A DNA stretch of 64,000 bases. It comes from Sipunculus nudus (lineage: Eukaryota > Annelida > Sipuncula > Golfingiida > Sipunculidae). The DNA is taken from the NCBI GenBank assembly GCA_026874595.1, contig CM049310.1, forward strand, positions 27,759,058 through 27,823,057, given 5' to 3'. The notes below the pieces were generated by a model. That model was not told where the DNA came from. It saw nothing but the letters and a program-made list of their open reading frames with translations, and made no database searches. The translations under genes and the position numbers were made by a program. This document shows, one piece after another, positions 41,166 to 51,728 of the stretch. Position 1 is the stretch's first letter. Every line of letters starts with the position of its first letter.

Positions 41166-41782
41166 TTACCTCTTTCTGTCTATCAGCAAATTTGGGCAAA
41201 CAGTTCTGATCTGATTTTGATTAATATTTTTGTGGAGGGTTAGGTAAAACACTTAAGGTACATTGTAGATTACCATACAATATAATACAGACTATTCTGT
41301 TCCACTGTTAAGGTCATTTCATTATAATATAGATATAAATCGGTATTTTCGGATGGCTTTGTACTGGAGGTGGCCTGGGATGCGGTTGTAGACCTACACA
41401 GTCAAGTTTTATGAGGATGACTCTTACGACAATATATTATTGTTATTGGTATTGGTATATGAGAGAATAATGTAAATGCAATTACTTTGAATATGATTTA
41501 TACAAGACAATATAATATATTCATATATTGTAGTAAAACTATACTGACCACACAAGAAGTGCATTCTTCGTCATCAGCCTGGGTTTTCAATAGAGAAAGT
41601 CCGCTCATCAGCTCCACTGGCGCCCTACCCTCCAGAACAGAGCGCCACCTAGCGATACTCTCAGGACGGCGGGCAGCCCGGAGGATCCGTGAGTATACCT
41701 CAGGTACACCGTGGTAACCGGCAAGTGACCAGCACGGAAATATAGCCAGGACACATAACAGGTAAACCGTGAAATCCCGCAT
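283..41782 (-). CDS. SMPD1-like: Gene B: acid sphingomyelinase-like paralog, exons 1-4 only, continues past left edge
   Basis: Exons 41549-41782, 40253-40411, 839-1132 and 283-339 join in frame into 248 residues: signal peptide, full saposin-B domain with six cysteines (C74, C77, C104, C121, C150, C156), linker, the DIH metal motif (D220, H222), and the Cys-rich microexon. The remaining exons 5-13, by analogy with gene A, must lie beyond position 1. Intron positions and phases 1-3 equal gene A, so this is a tandem duplication. Only about 38% of exon 2 residues are identical, so it is not recent. Intron 2 (1133-40252) is about 39.1 kb and filled by a satellite derived from this gene's own exon 2/intron 2 junction. 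Whether the gene is expressed cannot be told; no disabling change is seen in these exons. Confidence 0.87.
340..838 (-). other. Gene B intron 3
   Basis: Bounded by GTAAGT and TTTTAAG. AT-rich; nothing else recognised. Confidence 0.75.
839..1132 (-). CDS. SMPD1-like: Gene B exon 3: end of saposin domain, linker, DIH motif
   Basis: 98 codons starting FYDVMSTNDAANL, with TICQRLNLC (last two saposin cysteines), an Arg/Pro-rich linker, and TFTVVQLADIHINPSYAE. Acceptor CTTGTAG^TTT, donor GAG^GTAAGT. Equivalent to gene A exon 3 with a linker 6 residues shorter. Confidence 0.9.
1133..1711 (-). other. Non-satellite 3' end of gene B intron 2
   Basis: About 580 bp of unique-looking AT-rich DNA between the last, decayed satellite unit (GTATCAGAACTCAAAGC) and the exon 3 acceptor. 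This is the only part of the 39.1-kb intron that is not satellite. Confidence 0.75.
6338..9378 (-). repeat. Higher-order duplication in the satellite, period about 1651 bp (19 units)
   Basis: The variant order read from 7988 downward recurs from 6337 downward, and the block ending at 6420 recurs ending at 8071. Both give a shift of 1651 bp, i.e. 19 x 87 less 2 bp. The copies share odd markers such as the CTTGCTTGCAAATGG unit and the NNLN variant, so this is recent block duplication. Confidence 0.8.
11600..14944 (-). repeat. Higher-order duplication in the satellite, period 1827 bp (21 units)
   Basis: The variant series beginning at 13117 recurs beginning at 14944, a shift of exactly 21 units, including the rare GGACCGAAGATG, AGAGTGTTTGG and GAGAGCTCACC units. 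The copies differ by only a few substitutions over more than 1.3 kb. Confidence 0.8.
16747..22071 (-). repeat. Higher-order duplication in the satellite, period 2959 bp (34 units)
   Basis: The variant series 16747-19112 recurs at 19706-22071. Shared rare markers include the CAAATGGATAAACCC unit, the GACGATGACATTATTG unit (near 18453 and 21412) and the AGCCTTGCAATGCAGC unit. The two copies are nearly identical. Confidence 0.8.
22590..30774 (-). repeat. Large higher-order duplication in the satellite, shifts about 4174 and 4957 bp
   Basis: The series ending at 22646 recurs ending at 26820 (shift 4174, about 48 units). The series 23840-25817 recurs at 28797-30774 (shift 4957, about 57 units). 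The 783-bp difference is exactly 9 units, so one copy gained or lost nine units after the block duplication. Confidence 0.75.
40253..40411 (-). CDS. SMPD1-like: Gene B exon 2: saposin-B middle; its 3' end is the first unit of the 87-bp satellite
   Basis: 159 bp, same length and phase as gene A exon 2. Acceptor GGTTGACAG^GAC; encodes DTVDLLRQILEVLEWDDIKV ... LQGKA with C104 and C121; donor GCG^GTGAGT. The last 54 bp (40253-40306, from AACTCTAAACC to AAGGCG) match the satellite consensus exactly. If the intron is not removed, translation runs 13 more codons into the second unit and stops at TAA (40211-40213). Confidence 0.9.
40566..40728. repeat. Short inverted-repeat element in gene B intron 1
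   Basis: Bounded by GCGGATCC (40567) and GGATCCGC (about 40719). Carries a G-run at one side and a C-run at the other (about 40590 and 40696), so it can fold on itself. It looks like a dispersed non-autonomous element; no clear target duplication was found. Confidence 0.4.
41111..41165. repeat. (AT)n/(AAT)n microsatellite
   Basis: A run of AT dinucleotides passes directly into about a dozen AAT triplets, in gene B intron 1. Confidence 0.9.
41549..41782 (-). CDS. SMPD1-like: Gene B exon 1: signal peptide and start of saposin-B
   Basis: 78 codons. ATG at 41780-41782, hydrophobic leader (VYLLCVLAIFPCWSLAG), then RPESIARWRSVLEG, which parallels RPASLARWRSALEG in gene A, and ends ECTSCV. Donor is GTG^GTCAGT, weaker than gene A's. 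No strong TATA box was seen upstream; TATAATA at 41942-41948 is the nearest candidate. Confidence 0.87.
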
Positions 41783-44700
41783 CTTGAAATGATGCTCTAA
41801 ATTGCTCCCTTTATCTGGATGTAAATTTCACCGAGCTGGACACCCGGGCGCAGAGTGCCGCCGAAAACACTACGTTCAACCGTCAAGCTGACCACCACCG
41901 GCAAATTCCCTTGTGCAGTGACCTCAGAACGATGGACATAATATTATAGTTGAGTTATCAATTCATAGGTCATAGCCCAGGTTAATACTCATGTACTTAT
42001 ATCAACATTAGTTATAAATTATGTATGATAGGGTCGGCGGGAATTGTGGACAGGGATTGTTACTTAAACAGATCATATGAAGGTATGAAGGAAAGTAAAA
42101 TAAATGTTGGGGAAATAAAGATAGTAACAATATTGTGTAATTAGTAAAATGTTGTTTTTTTTATTCACAGTGGTTTCATCCTAATATTAAAGAAAAATCA
42201 CTACAGAAATCACTCCCCATTTGTGAATGGTCTCGTCTGACTGTGGCTATCATCTACTGGACACATGTGTATATCATAATCATATCGTTATCATACACTA
42301 AGACATGACCGACGTCCAGCGAGTGACCTTAAAGTCTGGGAGCAGGCAGAGTCCATAGCTTATCCAGGTCGAGTCCAATGTTATGAGGCATCACCCGATA
42401 ACACACACTCGGCTTCGTTATAATTTACGGCTGTCATCGCTAATAAGGACACATGAACATTAATAACGGTATTTATAGATCAACACATGCATTAATATTC
42501 AAGGGATTACACAGTGTCGTAAATAACCATGGTCTCATAAGTGGCGTGACCGTATGTTGCCGCCCAACTCGAATATCTACAACGTTATTTACGTTAAAAT
42601 AGGGTAAAATATTAAGTTTATAATCCGGGTTATGTTTGGCAGATTACTACAAGTTTACGCTTTGTGCCGGGTTTAGTAATTAAATCACAAAACAGTGAAT
42701 CTGCGTGAGGTCTATTTGTTTTTTTCCCTATTTCATTCTGGATTAACTACTTGTCATAAATTCAGTCAGAATACTTATGATATGCTAAAATATGAAAACA
42801 AACCATGAAAATGCAGACGTTTTACCAATCTGTAGTCGCACGGATTTTCTTAACGTGTAAAAGCATATTTTTTTTAAATTTTGTATTTATATAAGTATGG
42901 CGTGATAATCTGGTATCAAAGAACTGATAATTAAATTCAATGCATATATATAAGAATCTTCTAAGCTCCTTCCTGATGATTCGCAAAACCAATGTTAGAC
43001 TAAAATAAAATGATCATTCGAACAATATATTAATTAAGTACAATGTAATAATGAAGCATGTTAAAAATATAAAAAAGACATAACACAGCTTAATATCAAA
43101 ACACAGAACACATAAAAATGATTAGGCGAAAGCAGTTTTGCGTCGCACGCAAACGCATTTGCATACTTCTTATATATACTGAAACATCAACGCAGACCTG
43201 TACACGATGCTGAGGTATCAGGATTTTGTCCTCAGTTTAAAGAGAGAGATAAAAAACTGTCTTCTGGCTGATTTATGATGTAGGGAACTCATAATGTATT
43301 GTTTTTTAACCATCGGTCACAAGAAGCGCAACATGTGAGGCGTCAAAAGAAGAATTCCTCCTTGAAACTACACCAAAAATGGAATCGTACCATCGTACAG
43401 ATAAACAAAGTACACTCATAACCTCTACAAAAATGATGCACAATGTTGTAGTTGCCATGGATACCTTATTGCATAAGTTATTCAAACACGTGTTTGGTTC
43501 ACATTCCCTGCAAACAACACCAGGTTTCTCACATTTGATATTAAGGTTTCTTTATGATGGTTTAATGTCTCTTTCTGAGACAAGTTATAGATATGTTCTT
43601 TCATTTTACTTGTTAATATTGTCAATATATGTTCATATGAGGACTAAGTACCATGCAGTGGCAAATATATACTGCGTGCAGTCAAGGCCACGGTCAAGGA
43701 TGTATATGACACGTGTAAACAAAGTAAGATATCATCGTCCATCAGAGTTATAAATCAGCAAATCCAGTGAAATAGATAAACCTGGAACACGTGGCAACAC
43801 TGGTGAGCCCGTTGTAAATCAGAGGATCCATCATATCAGCATAACAACGTGGGGAAGATCACATCGACAAAGTGAGGGGTATTTATAAAGGAGCTACATA
43901 TCAGGCCATCGTCTAAAACTAACCATATCACAAGGAGGGGATTACTGAGGAATCTGCTATAATCTCAGCCGGAATCTACGATCTCCAGATGCGTACAAGG
44001 AAGGCCAAAACTAAATTAAATAAAAATTCTTGTAATCTGAAACCTGTCTTGTCTTGGGGTGCTTATTTAAAAGTAATTTTTAGGATACGTCCTTTATATT
44101 TAATTTTGAATATATTTAATTTTGTAACAGTGCATTAGAAGTTTAATTAAGAATTTTGAAGTTTCTTATATTCGGTAGTATAAAATATTTAAATTATATC
44201 ATTACGTGCAGCCCTGGTGAGCAAAACACTTTATTTGAAAGTTTTAAAATTATATGAAATCTTAAATTCCTTTTTTATAAAGTCATATAATTTGAGATTA
44301 CCTCTACAAATTCTACGTCTCTCACTGGTGCTTTAATATGATTTATCTTAAATATATGTCTATTGCCTGTTGTCGGCATTGCACATTGAACGAGGATAAA
44401 AAAAATATACGATAAGAGCGGTACATATGTTATTATGTATGTGTCCTGGATATCAGGTTTTACATGTTCGCGGTTAGATATAACTGAGGTCTCATAACCT
44501 GTCGTTTAGACATTAGATCGAATCTCAGACGTTTTAACGAGATACCTTTGAGACACAAGTTGGGTTTACAGCGAGCACGTTCTGCTCTGAGGCCCAACAC
44601 CTGATACTAGTAACCCATCAGCCTACTACACCCCACCTTCCAGGACACCTGGTAAGACCAACAAAACTTCCCCCATGCTGTCAGCTTTAACAGGGAAAGG

Positions 44701-45527
44701 ATGTTCTGCATTATAGCTGTATATTTCTCAGAGATTATCTTCCTTTTACCGCGGAAATGATAGCACAGTTAAGATATAAACGGAGAATTTGCCGGAAATA
44801 TTTGTCACATAAATATATGTCTATATAAAAATATATAAAATATATAAATATATACAGTAACTGATGATCCCTGAAGGTGAGAAACAAATAAGTTGTAAAT
44901 TTCATATGTTCTGTTTGTAAATGTCACTGTCTCGACCAAATTGTTTTTTAGGTGAACAGAAATATCCTCATACATCTTGAACATCTAATAAATTACAACT
45001 CCCATCCAGTGCATCCTTATCGAGCATTTGTTTGCCCAGGATCATGAGACGCTAGCTCTGAGGTCATGGTCAACAGGTAACAATGTGACATGTGAGGATA
45101 TAAGTATATTGCTCTACCAGACAAGCAACGAAGAAAGCCTCCCCCCTCCTCGACCCGAGGAGATTGTGTAACCTTCTTTTGTTAAAATAATATGCACTTG
45201 TTTCAATTGTATGACTATTTTGGCGGGGAATGATAATACATATAGAAATTGAATAATTGAGGAAGTGACATGAATGCGTGACTCTGACCGTTCTTGGTTT
45301 ATTCACAGGGAACACCATCAGTTTCGTTACCTTTACATCTTAAATAAGTGGTCTTTATAGATCTTCCCGTTTCTAAGTTTGCCACTCAAACCTCCTACAG
45401 GTGAGCAAGGTCCAGTAAGTGGAAAATTTAGAACAATAAATAAATAGACCAGTACATAACAGGCAAGTAAAAATTATTTGTATTCATGTTTTTCAGTTTA
45501 TGGTTAATTGAGACAGGTGATTTTGTT
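41783..45527. other. Intergenic region upstream of gene B, no gene recognised
   Basis: AT-rich and unique-looking. Open frames (for example 43379-43753) show no recognisable domain. A TATAAAG at 43884-43890 followed by AATAAA at 44019-44024 could mark a short transcript or an LTR-like piece, but no ends were found. Confidence 0.5.
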
Positions 45528-45531
45528 AACT

Positions 45532-46262
45532 TGTTGCATGGACGTCACCCGGACATCGGAGGATGGCGCCACGAAGTGGTGTGGCCGCCCCCGTTTCCAC
45601 GCTTATGGATCCACCCCGCTATCAGTGACTACTGACGCGCTTTTAGAAACATAAAAACTATTCTTGGACCATTCAGTACTGGTTTTGCAGTTCTGCCGGC
45701 GCTATCGTTTCTCTCAAGCAAAACCACAAACTTCTGCGGTTTTCACCCATTGTTGAAAACCTATAAAACGAACTCGCCTGCAGTACGAGGCGGGACTATT
45801 GACTTTACCACGCCACGTTACAGTTTTCCCCGGGGACCGTGACCGTGGGCTCTTGGTCCCCAAGCCCACGGAATGCCATGAACCACGCCATGAACTTTAT
45901 TATTTAAGAAGAGGAGAGACTTTGTTTGTTTGGTGCCACATGGATTAATACAGGACTTCAGTTTTGTGTGTGCCCGAATTATGTGTTGATGATGGACTTC
46001 AGTTTCTCGTATACCGGATTCAGTTAAGTATTTCGTTACAGTTCGTTATTTAGAGACTCAGTTTTCGTCAGAGACTTGGTTATAAATTACGTTATGTATT
46101 GACTATTATATTATTTGTGTATGAATGTAAATATTGTAATCTAGTAAAATAGTACTGTTTTTGCACCCATATTTTGGTTACGTATTCATTTGAAGAGAAC
46201 GTGTCTGAGCATATGTGTTACGGTTCGGCCTGAGTTGTTTGGTGTGAAAAGGGACCGTAACA
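45532..46262 (+). mobile_element. Probable solo LTR of a retrotransposon, 731 bp
   Basis: Starts TGTTGCATGG and ends GACCGTAACA, so it has TGTT...AACA termini, and is flanked on both sides by AACT (45528-45531 and 46263-46266), read as a 4-bp target duplication. Inside is TATAAAA (45762-45768). No reverse transcriptase or second LTR is present in the window, so a solo LTR left by recombination is the simplest reading. Family not recognised. Confidence 0.6.
45762..45768 (+). promoter_or_regulatory. TATA box inside the LTR
   Basis: TATAAAA about 230 bp from the LTR start, as expected for a U3 promoter. Confidence 0.4.
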
Positions 46263-46796
46263 AACTAAACGAACTTGAAAGGCTAATATGTATTATCTAA
46301 CCTAGTTTATCTAACCTCAAATATTACATCAAATAACAGACACCAAAATACGTATTAAAACACCCTTCCTTGAGCAGTTAACAAAACTTGCATTCCTTCA
46401 GGTTACCGTGTTAAATATTACGTGAAATAGGGAAGAGCACAGGCGTGTTATAGGAAACCTTTCTTTGTAAACCAAAATCTTTGTAGATCTAAAGCACGAA
46501 GCCAATCTTGAATTTTTCTGTTATCACAATGCTCATAAATTTTCAACAACAAATGCCGGGGTTATGATCAGCTCTGTATACATGTACATAGAGCCAGGAC
46601 GTGTATATTAATAAGGCAACTAAAGCTTAACATATTTAGGTCATCGCGGTCAATCACTATATTAATGCCCATTATGTTTTGTTATCTCACCGTATGAGCC
46701 AGGAACTAGAATGCCCCCTGAGAGAACGCAAACATCTGCACATAACGTAGGTTTCCGCTTCTAGATGCAACTTAAAACAAAAATAAAAAAAAGACC

Positions 46797-46860
46797 GGCT
46801 TCTGTAGCTCAGGGGTAGGGCACAGCCTAGGCGGTGAGATTTTTCACGGTCGGCCCCTAA
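46797..46860 (+). repeat. tRNA-like SINE head (degenerate)
   Basis: TAGCTCAGGGGTAG (46805-46818) is a good tRNA A-box. About 40 bp on, GGTCGGCCCC (46848-46857) resembles a decayed B-box (GGTTCGANTCC). No full tRNA cloverleaf closes, so a SINE fragment is preferred over a tRNA gene. Confidence 0.35.
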
Positions 46861-46998
46861 CTGTACCCCACAGTCGTGTTTCACTCACAAACGAGTGCGC
46901 CTTTCGTGGGTTCCTCGGTGTGATGACCCAGCAATGGGTATGACATACACCAAGGACCCGCAGGAGTGATACACCGAGCCTGGTTGGCGCCAGAATCA

Positions 46999-47516
46999 GG
47001 GTGCTTTTCCATGTGCGCGGCAGGAAATACCGCGCGTCAAACGCATGCGTTTGCCGCGCGGCCAGTCCTTTTCCATGTGAGCGTTTTGTATGCCGAACGG
47101 CAAACGCAGAAATCCAGCACTGCTGGATTCCAAAACTGACGCGTGCGTTTGCCGCGCGGCAATAACATACATGGAAATAGCACATGACTTTTTAACTGGT
47201 TGGATTTTCGCCTTGCGGCAGCCGCGCGGCAAACGCTCGCAAAACGCGTACATGGAAAAGCAGTGCAAACGCACGCGTCAGTTTTGGAATCCAGCAGTGC
47301 TGGTTTTATGCGTTTGCCGCGCGGAAAAACGCGGGGGAATTCCGCCTAAATGACGTCACATGTGGGGTACAGTCCGTTCAGATGTGACAGGGAGGCATGC
47401 GATTGCCACGCGGCAAACGCTTACAAAACGCTCACATGGAAAAGGACTGGCCGCGCGGCAAACGCATGCGTTTGACGCGCGGCAGTTTCTGCCGCGCACA
47501 TGGAAAATAGCACCCT
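46999..47516. mobile_element. CpG-rich nested inverted-repeat (foldback/MITE-like) element, 518 bp
   Basis: Terminal inverted repeats of about 92-95 bp (46999-47090 and 47422-47516) begin GGGTGC and end GCACCC. Within them, CCATGT, CGCGCGGC and AAACGCATGCGTTTG recur. A second inverted pair lies inside (about 47110-47160 and 47262-47310, both with CCAGCACTGCTGGATTCC). No coding capacity and no clear target duplication. Its GC and CpG content contrast sharply with the AT-rich flanks. Confidence 0.65.
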
Positions 47517-47667
47517 TATATGTCACGTAGTCCGAAACCGGAATGGAATTCTGCAAATGTACATACTTAGTTAAGCAAGCATTTACCTCCACCAAATAAA
47601 AAATAATTCTTTAGTCCACGGCTGACATTTAAATAAAATGTTTTTGAAATGTTATAACTCTGATACA

Positions 47668-47707
47668 TGTGACACACAACACACACATACACACAAATAC
47701 ACACACA
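47668..47707. repeat. Imperfect (AC)n microsatellite
   Basis: Interrupted CA/AC dinucleotide run. Confidence 0.7.
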
Positions 47708-49071
47708 AAGCGATTAACAAGGATGAACAAATAAGCTGCGACAGATTATCAAAGCCACATTTATGATCAACACGGATCACCTATAGTGTCTCAGGATTAG
47801 GTATTTTATTAGACAGGAGATGAATAAACCACGTTATATAGTTTTCTTCTTCGTCAGGCGACCAAAGTTATTTTATTGAGGGTTTTTTTTTTTTAATTGG
47901 TACTTTAAATGTGTTTTGTTAGCGACAACAAGTTTAGACCTACATATAGATCAGTTAAATATTTCACAAACTTTGTTTAAAGGTTTTTCTCAACCCAAAA
48001 TTGTACTTCTTGAAAATATAACTCACTTATAGATTAAACTGCATGTATTGCTTCATAATTCATTCACAGGTGCATGCATTACCTGGCATAACGTGTGTGA
48101 CAAAATGCTACAAAATACAAAAGTTTACTGAGGGACTTTATTATAATACAATTTGTATATAGGTCATAATGTATTTGCCAGTTACAGAATAAAGATATTG
48201 TCAACATATGTTTGGATATATCTCTTGAATTAAAATAACTTTACAGATAATAGGTTTACAATTAACCGGAAATGGGTTAAGCAATAATTGTAAACATACG
48301 TATGCAAGGCATTCAGGTACACGATGTTGTAAATTTAACAGTAAAACCAATATAATATAGTCACTGCATGATAATATCTTTATAGATACAGCATTTGACA
48401 ATAGGCTAAGTTGTGACTAAACGTATGACCTTAGTTCTTTTGGTTTCTATTTATGTCTCCCTCTGTTGAGACATGTTGTTTTTTGTTGTCTGGAACATGC
48501 ACCATAGTTGACTAGGGCCTGTTGAATAAGGATTTACAGCTTTTCTATTCATACAGGTCAGGGTAGCCCTGCCTGGGCTTTAATGTACTGATGTTTACTG
48601 CTAAAATGCTTCAAATGAAACCTGATCCTATGTACCGATAAACGCGAAGTAACTCAGTTCTAGCTCTTATCACTAAATAAGAGGGTCAAAGAGCAGTAAT
48701 TAGTTATGTAAGTTGCCGCGTGGAAGCTGTACCGACACTAAGTGCGACACAGTGAGAGAAGTTTGATATCTCTGTCAGGGCCATTTCATTGACTGGGCCA
48801 GTCTAAGGTCAGGGAAGAAAAAAATAAGACGAACTTATGTATTAAGATATATTTTAAACAACTTATGTGATATAATAATATATATCAATATGCAAAAATT
48901 TACCTGGTAACTCTACATTTCTGTGTGATTTGGACAAGGTTTTCCAGTCTAGCTCAGAGTTCAGTGGGCATATTTGGTTAAAGAAAGTGTTAATTCCAAC
49001 AAATTGCCAGACAGGGAAAAACATATGAAATGACTGAAGGTATGCAAACGTCATTATTGTGTTTTATGGTC
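47708..49071. other. Intergenic region downstream of gene A, no gene recognised
   Basis: AT-rich, without coding signal beyond short random frames. Confidence 0.55.
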
Positions 49072-49077
49072 TTTATT
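49072..49077 (-). terminator. Candidate poly(A) signal AATAAA for gene A
   Basis: TTTATT on the plus strand reads AATAAA on the gene strand, about 310 bp after the stop codon. Position is plausible for a 3' UTR end, but single hexamers are common in AT-rich DNA. Confidence 0.35.
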
Positions 49078-49385
49078 ATGATTTTTAACTCGTCGTTTTT
49101 CTGCTCTTCGTTAAACCAACAAGCTCACGTAACGATTTTTTACTCCCCTTCTTTACGTCGAGGTGACGAATTCAATTTTATAGCACTCTCCTAAAGCGTC
49201 TTTTCTATACAACCACTTTATAAAAGTACAGAGTTTATAGAAATCAATGTTATGTTAATACATCTTGAGAATATAGAACCAGTCCCATGGCCCTGGCATT
49301 CATTGTTTAAATAAGAGAACGATCACGGCCGTCCATGTCTGAATGAAATCGTTCCACATGATAGCTGATAGTATATAACTGTTTA

Positions 49386-49680
49386 CTAAAAAATTTGTAA
49401 AAAGAATGCGGTCATTAGCAGTGACAGAGTGGCCCCTGCTTGTACTCCCTCTGCCGTCGGCTGGGGAGTACCTGCCGGTGTCGATGTCGTCACGTCCAGG
49501 GGGCCCGGGGTTGTTTCCACGAGTCTGGTCTTCTCGTCATAACACTCCTGGTACTTGTCACTTGATGACGTCAGCAGTTCACACACCCGTTCTACCCGAC
49601 AGTTGTCGTCACAGTCGTCACTGGTTTCCGCCCGGTAGTGTCTGCTGAACTTGGCGAACAACTCGTCATCCGTCTCCATT
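49386..49680 (-). CDS. SMPD1-like: Gene A exon 13: C-terminus, possible GPI signal, stop
   Basis: Phase 2 in; stop TAG at 49386-49388. Encodes METDDELFAKFSRHYRAE, then a cysteine cluster (DDCDDNC...C...C) matching the C-terminal Cys region of acid sphingomyelinases. A Thr/Pro/Ser-rich stretch and a final hydrophobic run (AGATLSLLMTAFFLQIF) follow. That ending resembles a GPI-attachment signal, which would put the enzyme on the cell surface; this is inferred. Confidence 0.85.
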
Positions 49681-51677
49681 CTAGAAACACATTACTACAT
49701 GCTCCCAACAATTTCGTAGTAATGATATATGCATTTACTTATCAACTGACTATTAAGTAATTTACTAGAACTGGAGGAAAGTTTTTTTAATATATTAAAA
49801 AGTACTGTACCCTCCCATTTAAATTCCACTTTATTGTCTCAGAGCATAAGATTATGTACCACTTATGTATTACATTTCCAGGATGTAATCGACTGAGTGG
49901 CCTAGCTATTCAACTACGGAACTGGTAACGAAAGGTACCAAAGTTTATTGACGCAAGTATGATATCACCAACAATGGCCCACATTTGTCAGTCTTACCGG
50001 TCTTATCTCTCCAGTATTTGATTCATGTTATATGTAAACCTGGTTTGAAAAGTTGAAGATATTCCAAATTAGACATACTTTACCTTTTCGCCAGATCAAA
50101 GAAGGAGTTGGGAGACATGTCCGGCAGACCGTATTCTTCCTTCACAGAGTAAGACCTGACTATTTGAGGTGTTGTTCGAGTTGCTAAAATATACAAGACC
50201 AAGATAACTGACTATATTATAGCCTCAAAGCACATCGGAAAACTTACCTCAGCCAGTTTACCTGCATAACTTTAAATTACCTTAAAATTAATGCAAACTC
50301 CGCACCTGTTACTGTAAAGCTAGAGTATCAACTCTTTCTTTCCTTAAAGGGGCCTATTCTGATATTCGACGTCTTTTAACTAACCCCTGGACCTTTTAAA
50401 AAAAAATAGGCTAGAAAACGGGGATCCCTATGCACACAGGCTCTTCGTTTTGCTTATATTCACTTAAAAATCCAAACCCATTCAACGTCAGACGATGTAC
50501 CGTGACTAACAGCTTGAGATAAACAAAAAAATCCATCCATCACAGAGGCATTAAACGCACGGTTCCTCAACAGGAATAACCTATAGAGGTCATTAATATG
50601 TACACAATATAGTTGAATAATATTCTACAGAAAAGGCAGGTGAATAGCTGGTTTTACGATAACCCCTCTCCACAGTTGCATCTAAGAATGAATTTCTCGC
50701 CATTAGTTTTTTTTTATCTTGGAGCAACATCGAGTGGTTAATTGGGAAAATTGACATCGCGACTACACCGGCGCACAGGATTTCTCCAGCTTCCATGGCA
50801 ATCCGGCATTGACGTCTGCTGGTATAAACGTCTTGTACACAGCAGGCCTACGTGCAACGAGAATTGGCCAAACTCTATATTCTTATACTCTCCGAAATTG
50901 GATTAGTTTTAAAATTTAAGAGTCTTTTTTATCAAAGACCCTAGGTTTCAGTGAAAATCATGAGATACCTATACACCAAAAAAAATCGAAACAAACAGAC
51001 TTATCCATTTAAACCACTTTGCATTGAAACAACCAAAAGACGAATGTGCTTGAGAAAGAGCTCCCTGCAAAGATTGTAAAAGTAATGAATACATTACTGT
51101 TAGTGTTGTTTAAGTCCATGTACCACTGCTCATAGTCCTGTAGGGTGAAAGCGCTGCTGTCAAAAGTAAATATCCTCATCGAGGGGTTGACATTCTCAAA
51201 ACTGGTGATCGAAGGAGAAATCAGGGCCACACCTTCCGCGCTGGTACCCTCAGCGTTGGTAATCTGTGTAAAATGAACAGCATCATTAAGGATCAATTTG
51301 TTTTATCTTCTTTCTTTAAAATGAAAGAGTCTGAGTTAACCAACGCTGATGTCTGCTAATTAATGATTTGACACTTGGGTTTTCATTGTTATTTGCGAAC
51401 TAAACATGATAATATACCATGTCAGTTTCATTTTTTTGTATAACCTTAAAAATGCGTATTTACAAAAATAAAATTTAAATAACACTTGCTCATGGAATTG
51501 ATATTCTTTCAACTGTCCGTAAAAGGTTCTTTAAGAAACATTCATTTTTTTTCAAAAATGTGTTATTGATTTACTTTATTAACTTTATCAATAATTTATC
51601 TGCTCCTGAAGAAATAATGATCCATAAATCAAATTTTTTTTTTCATGGATTTAAAATATAATGTTCACAGATTCATA

Positions 51678-51728
<51 letters not shown>

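Noticed and set aside
41808-41813. ATAAAG as TATA box for gene B
   Set aside because: Only about 26 bp upstream of the ATG, which would place transcription start at or past the start codon.
43379-43753. 124-codon open frame as a gene
   Set aside because: No recognisable domain, no composition change, no partner exons seen.
46797-46870. Functional tRNA gene
   Set aside because: A good A-box but a poor B-box, and no closing acceptor stem could be paired.
46687-47595. Overlapping open frames in the CpG-rich region
   Set aside because: They arise from stop-poor GC-rich inverted repeats; the translations are low-complexity and palindromic.
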